Source of the DNA: Bradyrhizobium arachidis
GTDB lineage: Bacteria; Pseudomonadota; Alphaproteobacteria; Rhizobiales; Xanthobacteraceae
NCBI RefSeq assembly: GCF_024758505.1
Contig: NZ_CP077970.1
Location: 2,728,001-2,792,000, forward strand
Length of the DNA: 64,000 nucleotides
Reading direction: 5' to 3'
The notes beneath the pieces are model-generated. The model was not told where the DNA came from, made no database searches, and saw nothing but the letters and a program-made list of their open reading frames with translations. Below are positions 59,786 through 64,000 of the stretch, piece after piece. The translations under genes and the position numbers were made by a program. How positions within the stretch are numbered: the stretch's first letter is position 1; every line of letters starts with the position of its first letter.

Positions 59786-60088
59786 CTAGAGCGACCACTC
59801 GCCAGGTGGATTCGCGCGCGGAACTGCAGGCAACTCCCCTTCATGTGGTTGTTTGCGGTCGGTTCGGGGTTGCGCGCCGATATTCAGCGGTGGACGGCCG
59901 ACAGTAGGACAGGCTGTTTTGCGGTGACGTGGATGTGGATGCTCAGCGGTGGAGCCGGGCTGGACATCGCTGCTGGGCGTGTCCAGAAGCACGCTCGCGA
60001 ATGCAAGCGTAGCGACCAGGACGAAGCTGAGGCCTGCGATCCGCAGATCCGGTCTCACGCGCCAAGTGAAGTTGCGAAGGATTGGCAC
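59786..60088 (-). CDS. Small membrane-anchored protein, 100 aa
   Basis: One N-terminal transmembrane segment (IAGLSFVLVATLAFASVLL, residues 17-35) after a basic start, then a Pro/Arg/His-rich soluble tail. No domain recognised. The ATG is 18 bp from the operator at 60107-60123, and the patatin gene begins 84 bp after its stop, so it is probably first in the ketone-body operon. Confidence 0.55.
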   Translation of the reverse strand: MPILRNFTWRVRPDLRIAGLSFVLVATLAFASVLLDTPSSDVQPGSTAEHPHPRHRKTACPTVGRPPLNIGAQPRTDRKQPHEGELPAVPRANPPGEWSL

Positions 60089-60106
60089 TGGTTGATCTTT
60101 AAAGTG

Positions 60107-60123
60107 AACTAAACCGTATAGTT
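60107..60123. promoter_or_regulatory. TetR-type operator before the ketone-body operon
   Basis: AACTAAAC C GTATAGTT is an 8-1-8 dyad with one mismatched pair. It is the same sequence as the perfect dyad at 62096 apart from that base. It lies immediately upstream of the 60088 start codon on the minus strand, in an AT-rich stretch suited to a promoter. Probable binder: the TetR protein at 62992. Confidence 0.7.
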
Positions 60124-60191
60124 TATTTAATAGCGCTAATGGCTGTGCTCGGGCAACTCACAAGGTCGTGCGTTGTTCGTTGGAGTTCGTG

Positions 60192-60779
60192 TTAGGGGTG
60201 GGCCGACCCTTGCCCTCCCACTTTGGGCGGCTCGAGCATGACCTCCTTCAGGCGATCGCCAGAGGCGACGACGATCACGAAGTTGAGTTTGCCGTCCTGC
60301 TTCACCAGTCCCCCGGCCAGAGCGCTTCCGTCTGCGGCCTTTTCGGCGACTCTCACGGCGTCCGCCAGCTCTTGCTTGATCCACTTCAAGGCGATGATCT
60401 TGGACAGGTCTTCCCGATCCAGCTCTTTCAGGGATGACATAACTTCCTTATCGGTCACGCGTCCGGTGTTCGCATCTATGACATTCTCCCAAACGCGTTC
60501 ATTCTTCACTGTACGCACGCGATAGACGGGCGGACTGGACACCTCGAAGCTGACGTCCGCGGTTTTTGAACCTTCATGCAGCTGCTCGGCTATGCTCATC
60601 GCCCGACTGAGTGGCACCTGTGTCGTCCGAAATTGCTCGAGCACACGGCGAATCGCCTTCTCCTCGGTATCGCCCTGCGCAGTTGCGTCCGGAGGCGTGT
60701 GGCTCACGTCGGCGACCGCTCCGGTCGCAACGAGCGCGGCCGACCATAGCATGAGTGCAAATAGGCATTTCTTCGACAT
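60192..60779 (-). CDS. PepSY-domain-like periplasmic protein, 195 aa
   Basis: Signal peptide (CLFALMLWSAALVATGAVAD). VYRVRTVKNERVWENVIDAN followed by TGRVTDKE is the PepSY pattern, and the following DLSKIIALKWIKQELADAV looks like a second one with a helical lead. PepSY domains inhibit or escort proteases and heme/metal proteins. Last in the five-gene minus-strand run. Confidence 0.65.
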   Translation of the reverse strand: MSKKCLFALMLWSAALVATGAVADVSHTPPDATAQGDTEEKAIRRVLEQFRTTQVPLSRAMSIAEQLHEGSKTADVSFEVSSPPVYRVRTVKNERVWENVIDANTGRVTDKEVMSSLKELDREDLSKIIALKWIKQELADAVRVAEKAADGSALAGGLVKQDGKLNFVIVVASGDRLKEVMLEPPKVGGQGSAHP

Positions 60780-60819
60780 CGGGTAAGTCCTGTGGCTCTC
60801 GTCAATAGACGGTGTTGAC

Positions 60820-61437
60820 CTAGTTCATCTGAAACGGCGTGAAGGCATCGTGGCAGCTTCCGCGCTCGCGGTTCGATGAAGCGCACCAACTGGCGTAGCT
60901 GTTCAAGTTCGGACGACGAATAGACCGTCGCAATTTTTCTCTCAGCGGCCGAGCGGGCTTGCGCGCAGCAGGCCGCTTGACCCCGCCATCCTCCCGGTTC
61001 GAAGCTGCAGGATCGGCCGCGGCTGGTCGAAATTCAGCCAAGCTCTCGCGAAGCCGCGAGGTGCTCGGTACGACGGAACGGATCGCGTCGCCAACGTCGA
61101 GCTCGGCCGACCCTGCCGATGGGTTGGCATCGATTACATCTGCGCCAGCGGACTGCGAAAGATCCTCGGCATTGACATTCATCGCGAGCACAGCAGCCGG
61201 TTGGTTGGTATCAATGACGACCGCTTCCGGTCCTCTCAGTTCTGTATGGATCCGGATCGGAGGGAGCATAGAGCGCGAGTCTGTGTGCCGGCTCGGCAAA
61301 GGTGCGGGCAGCACCCAATTGGCTACCAGAATCAGCAAAAGCAGCGCTCCTCCAACCGACAGAAAATAGGTCCGCAAGGGAAGCTCGGGTTCGACTAGGC
61401 TGCTCGCGCGTCTCGACAGCACGGATTTCCTGCTCAC
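60820..61437 (-). CDS. Membrane-anchored hypothetical protein, 205 aa
   Basis: GTG start at 61437 with GAGGAG about 9 bases upstream. A basic cytoplasmic leader (SRKSVLSRRASSLVE) precedes one transmembrane helix (FLSVGGALLLLILVANWVL), then a long Ala/Ser/Asp/Pro-rich periplasmic region and a basic C-terminus. No family recognised. A longer frame to 61557 is Arg-rich and overlaps the upstream gene. Confidence 0.6.
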   Translation of the reverse strand: MSRKSVLSRRASSLVEPELPLRTYFLSVGGALLLLILVANWVLPAPLPSRHTDSRSMLPPIRIHTELRGPEAVVIDTNQPAAVLAMNVNAEDLSQSAGADVIDANPSAGSAELDVGDAIRSVVPSTSRLRESLAEFRPAAADPAASNREDGGVKRPAARKPARPLREKLRRSIRRPNLNSYASWCASSNRERGSCHDAFTPFQMN

Positions 61438-61475
61438 GACTTCTGGCTCCTCGACATTGAATGTTTCGGTCTCGT

Positions 61476-61694
61476 TCAGATGCCCCAGGGACGCGGATGC
61501 TGGCGCGCGAGCTCGGCATCGAGGTAGCCGCGCTCGTCGAGCCATTCGATCGGGCAAAAGGCCATAGCTTTCGGATCGATCATGTGCCCGTCACGCTTGA
61601 GGGCTGCTCGTGTGCCCGTAAGCCCGGTCCACACGGAACGACCGGTGTCCGGATCTGCGTGGATCACATCGAACACTTCGATGAAGTTCAGCAT
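61476..61694 (-). CDS. Hypothetical protein, 72 aa
   Basis: Begins MLNFIEVFDVIHADPDTGRS and ends ELARQHPRPWGI. Acidic, soluble, with a Trp-containing motif CPIEWLDERGYLDAE that looks like a folded core. It lies 22 bp after the 52-aa gene and 38 bp before the 205-aa gene, so operonic. No family recognised. Confidence 0.6.
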   Translation of the reverse strand: MLNFIEVFDVIHADPDTGRSVWTGLTGTRAALKRDGHMIDPKAMAFCPIEWLDERGYLDAELARQHPRPWGI

Positions 61695-61716
61695 GTCAGT
61701 ATTCCAACCGGGATCG

Positions 61717-61875
61717 TCAGGCGATGTGAAGGGGAGGGGGTTCGGGTGCGTCGAGCTCGACGCCTCTGCGGACCAACTCCGATTCGATCATGTCGAACGC
61801 GCATTCGACCGGCGCGAGCCAGACGTTGACCCAATAGATGATGCAATCACGCGTGAAGAGAAGGGCCGACGTCAT
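61717..61875 (-). CDS. Small hypothetical protein, 52 aa
   Basis: The ATG overlaps the previous stop by 4 bp (ATGA). The product starts MTSALLFTRDCIIYWVNVWL, an amphipathic or membrane-associating helix with several aromatics, and ends PEPPPLHIA. The coupling makes it a likely real gene despite its size. Confidence 0.55.
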   Translation of the reverse strand: MTSALLFTRDCIIYWVNVWLAPVECAFDMIESELVRRGVELDAPEPPPLHIA

Positions 61876-62078
61876 GCGAAGCCCCTTCGTTCGACGGCCT
61901 GTCGCAGCAGTGCGAGCTCACGATCAACGAGCGAGTGCGCGCAGGCGAGCACCGAAACCGTGACAGCCAGCAGCAGGCTCACGCCCACGAGCGACACAGC
62001 CACGATCAGGTTCAGCGATACGACCGCTATCCCGGGCCAGGGGCTTTCCGGTGCGAGGGTCAAGAACAGGCTTGACAT
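61872..62078 (-). CDS. Small membrane protein, 68 aa
   Basis: One long hydrophobic segment (IAVVSLNLIVAVSLVGVSLL and beyond, about 17-46) then a charged helix (LVDRELALLRQAVERRGFA). AGGAGA lies 6 bases before the ATG. First gene after the perfect TetR-type dyad at 62096-62112, so the direct target of that regulation. No family recognised. Confidence 0.65.
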   Translation of the reverse strand: MSSLFLTLAPESPWPGIAVVSLNLIVAVSLVGVSLLLAVTVSVLACAHSLVDRELALLRQAVERRGFA

Positions 62079-62095
62079 ATTTGATCTCCTAAATA

Positions 62096-62112
62096 AACTA
62101 TACCGTATAGTT
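62096..62112. promoter_or_regulatory. TetR-type operator, perfect 17-bp dyad
   Basis: AACTATAC C GTATAGTT is an 8-1-8 inverted repeat without mismatch. It lies 18 bp before the 62078 start (minus) and about 140 bp before the plus-strand gene at 62254, so it can act on both. One base separates it from the site at 60107. It looks like a TetR-family operator in size and symmetry. Confidence 0.75.
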
Positions 62113-62253
62113 CATATACAGCGCGGATCGCGGCGTGTGTCAAGCGCGGAAGCTCACAAGCCGGTGTTCTTCCGGGGCTGATGATGGGACTTCGGCGTGA
62201 GGCTCCGCTTCCCGTTCGAAATGCCAATGCTTCAACGGAGAAGGGAATTCGAT

Positions 62254-62541
62254 ATGTTCAAGTACACGACGGCCGTGATGCTGGTGGCTCTGTCTGCCAA
62301 TGGCATTGTCCTGGCGCAGGAGAATCGCGGGACCGCCGAGCAGAGGGCCGCGTGCGCACCCGACGCATTTCGCCTCTGCGCAAGCTACATTCCTGACGCC
62401 ACGAATGTGGAAGCGTGTCTCAGGCAAAGAAAGTCAGACCTGAGCGATGCTTGCAGAGCCGTCTTCGAGCAGGCCGCGGCCATTGCTTCGGTCAAGACCA
62501 CAGGATCGCACCGGTATCAGGGCACAAGGGATGAGGAATGA
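62254..62541 (+). CDS. Small cysteine-containing secreted protein, 95 aa
   Basis: A signal peptide (MFKYTTAVMLVALSANGIVL) then AQENRGTAEQRAACAPDAFR and four cysteines in the pattern CAPDAFRLC...ACLRQRKSDLSDAC. This four-Cys helical hairpin recurs in secreted Bradyrhizobium proteins of unknown role, as I recall. AAGGGAA precedes the ATG. First gene of the plus-strand unit leading to the TetR gene. Confidence 0.65.
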   Translation: MFKYTTAVMLVALSANGIVLAQENRGTAEQRAACAPDAFRLCASYIPDATNVEACLRQRKSDLSDACRAVFEQAAAIASVKTTGSHRYQGTRDEE

Positions 62542-62545
62542 TCGG

Positions 62546-62983
62546 ATGAATACGATCTATTTTCCCGCCTTCGCGGCGTTCGGGGGCTCGGCCTTCGGCG
62601 CGATTTCCACGATCGTGACGGGATGGGTGACCCGCCGCCGCAGGCTCCGCGAGCGCCATCATGCCCACGCGGTCTCAAAGCGCGAAAAGCTGTATCGAAG
62701 CTTCATCGAGGAGGCGTCCCGGCTTTACGCGGACGCGCTGACAAGCGACAAATCCGAGATCCCGGCGCTGGTGAATTTGTATGCGCTCATCGGGCGCATG
62801 CGAATTCTGTCCAGCGATGAGGTCGTCCATGCCGCGGAGCGGGCCGGCCGGCTGATCATCGAAACCTACCTTGCACCGAACACGTCGTTCGTCGACCTGC
62901 CGGGCTTCATGGAAGAGATGGACCCGTTACGGGAGTTCGGCGAGGCCTGCCGACGCGAAATGCAGACGACTCCGTCGCGCTGA
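62546..62983 (+). CDS. Membrane-anchored hypothetical protein, 145 aa
   Basis: N-terminal hydrophobic segment (IYFPAFAAFGGSAFGAISTI), then a basic stretch (TRRRRLRERHHAHAVSKREK) and a helical soluble domain (SFIEEASRLYADALTSDKSE, VNLYALIGRMRILSSDEVVH). No family recognised. GAGGA is 8 bases before ATG 62546. It overlaps or nearly touches both neighbours, so it is operonic with the TetR gene. Confidence 0.65.
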   Translation: MNTIYFPAFAAFGGSAFGAISTIVTGWVTRRRRLRERHHAHAVSKREKLYRSFIEEASRLYADALTSDKSEIPALVNLYALIGRMRILSSDEVVHAAERAGRLIIETYLAPNTSFVDLPGFMEEMDPLREFGEACRREMQTTPSR

Positions 62984-62991
62984 GGCCGAAC

Positions 62992-63660
62992 ATGAGCGAG
63001 GTCGCCTGGACGCTCCCGGTCGAAGCATCGTGCACCCACGAAAGAATCGTGCAGGCGGCGATCCGGCTGTACCGCGAGATCGGCCACCGGAAGACCACGG
63101 TTGCCGACATCGCTCGCGGTGCGTCAATGTCTCCGGCAAATCTTTATCGGTTCTATTCGTCCCGGCAAGCGCTGGACGAAGTTGTCGTCGCGGGGCTGCT
63201 AGGGGAGGTGTCTGCGGCAGCCACAGATGCAGCGCGAAGCAGTCGCTCAGGCCTGGAGCGGTTGAATGCGACCCTTCAGGCGATCTCCCGGCTGCATGAA
63301 AATCGACTGGCAAACGATGTCCGATTGCACGAACTGGTGGTTGCTGCGGGACGAGAGAACTGGTGGGCCAGCTTATCTCACGCGGACCGGCTTCGCGACG
63401 TTGTGCGGTCGATCATCGCGGCGGGACAGGCCAGCGGCGAATTTCGGCCAGGAAGCCCGATAGCGCTGGCTTGCTGTCTGCTTGACGCGATGGATGCATA
63501 TCTCAATCCATCGCGCATCAAGGTGGCCGCTCTCGGGCCGACATTCAACGAGATGATGAGCTTTTGCGCGGGCGCGCTCAGCAACGCACCGTTCCGGAAC
63601 GCGGCGCCGCGGCAAGTCACCGGCGTGCGGTCTGATTTGCGCGACCGGCTGACCAATTGA
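62992..63660 (+). CDS. TetR-family transcriptional regulator
   Basis: 222 residues. Helix-turn-helix in RIVQAAIRLYREIGHRKTTV followed by ADIARGASMSPANLYRFYSS near residues 20-62, then an all-helical ligand domain. ATG 62992 lies 8 bp after the upstream stop. It is the best candidate to bind the dyads at 62096 and 60107 and so link the ketone-body operon to the small envelope genes. The inducer is unknown; a fatty acyl or hydroxybutyryl compound is a guess from the operon. Confidence 0.88.
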   Translation: MSEVAWTLPVEASCTHERIVQAAIRLYREIGHRKTTVADIARGASMSPANLYRFYSSRQALDEVVVAGLLGEVSAAATDAARSSRSGLERLNATLQAISRLHENRLANDVRLHELVVAAGRENWWASLSHADRLRDVVRSIIAAGQASGEFRPGSPIALACCLLDAMDAYLNPSRIKVAALGPTFNEMMSFCAGALSNAPFRNAAPRQVTGVRSDLRDRLTN

Positions 63661-63683
63661 ACTTAGCCAGGCGGATTGCCCGC

Positions 63684-64000
63684 TCATGGCGTCCAGTCTG
63701 CCTCACAAGCCGCAAGGAAGAAGCCGACTCGTTCACGCATGAAATTTGACAACTCCCGTCTTAGTTCCTTCGGCGGTTCTCCCACCAGAGAACGAAACAG
63801 CATCGGCAGCAGGATCAAATCGAGGAAGATCTGAGCGGTGGCGAGGCTTCGTTTGCCGCGGAAGGGACCCTTTGGCGCCCGCGCAAGCTTCTGCGTCGTT
63901 TCGTTCAAAAGCAGGGAAATGGCACTAACGGAGCGGTCGCGAGCCGCATCGTGGACGTTGCGGCTCAACTCGGGAAAACGCTGGGCTTCGGCAATCGTGG
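63684..64000 (-). CDS. TetR/AcrR-family regulator, C-terminal part (5' end outside window)
   Basis: The frame enters from the right edge as TIAEAQRFPELSRNVHDAAR, the conserved start of the AcrR-type C-terminal domain, and ends ERVGFFLAACEADWTP. The DNA-binding half lies beyond 64000. It converges on the complete TetR gene 23 bp away. Whether it recognises the same operators cannot be judged here. Confidence 0.75.
   Translation of the reverse strand, partial: TIAEAQRFPELSRNVHDAARDRSVSAISLLLNETTQKLARAPKGPFRGKRSLATAQIFLDLILLPMLFRSLVGEPPKELRRELSNFMRERVGFFLAACEADWTP

Overview
The window is a GC-rich chromosomal segment that reads like Bradyrhizobium or a close relative (Alphaproteobacteria, Hyphomicrobiales). 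The reasons are the codon bias, the many solitary ABC, TRAP and Bug-type binding proteins, an isolated glgCA pair, an acetoacetate/3-hydroxybutyrate operon, and mosaic palindromic elements between genes of a kind typical of these genomes. The genus is inferred from memory of related proteins; no search was run.

Layout. 0-14 kb: a metallo-beta-lactamase-fold protein cut by the window edge, an MscS-type channel, a Bug-family binding protein, an NAD malic enzyme, then a BlaI repressor with an M56/BlaR1-like membrane protein, a DUF1800-DUF1501 pair and an RlpA lipoprotein. Near-identical 19-bp dyads lie on the predicted -10 boxes of the blaI and DUF1800 promoters, so these genes look like one regulon. 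14-22.6 kb: small unknown genes, a Baeyer-Villiger monooxygenase fused to an esterase, an unusual LON-N/Clp-N fusion without ATPase or protease, a carboxylesterase-fold protein whose nucleophile serine is glycine, a LigB-type dioxygenase and a SemiSWEET. 22.6-28 kb: glgA-glgC, a decayed binding-protein gene, a Tyr/Gly-rich secreted protein and a coiled-coil protein. 28-36 kb: an organosulfur-type uptake and oxidation cluster (three binding proteins, permease, ATPase, an acyl-CoA-dehydrogenase-fold monooxygenase and an SsuD-like monooxygenase). 36-50 kb: metabolic genes, including a CmcJ/NvfI-type oxidoreductase, a Gfo/Idh/MocA protein, amn, a LivK-type binding protein, a LysE-type exporter, an SMP-30 lactonase, a c-type cytochrome-like protein, an ATP-grasp protein, leuA behind a leucine-rich leader peptide, and a DctP-type protein. 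50-55.5 kb: a Spy-like protein and tRNA-Lys(CTT), then an accessory-looking stretch. It holds a metallophosphoesterase and a tightly coupled four-gene operon (36 aa, Lon-type AAA+ ATPase without protease, 99 aa, 69 aa) divergent from a ribbon-helix-helix protein, with repeated operators between them. 55.5-64 kb: a second coiled-coil paralogue and a ketone-body operon (small membrane protein, patatin, acetoacetate decarboxylase, 3-hydroxybutyrate dehydrogenase). Beyond it are a five-gene run of small membrane or periplasmic proteins, a divergent unit ending in a TetR regulator, and part of a second TetR gene. Matching 17-bp operators at 60107 and 62096 tie the two minus-strand units together.

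The best candidates for undescribed biology are the AAA+ operon beside tRNA-Lys, the BlaI regulon with its unusual sensor domain, the TetR-linked cluster of small envelope proteins, the LON-N/Clp-N fusion, and the neuroligin-like dead esterase.
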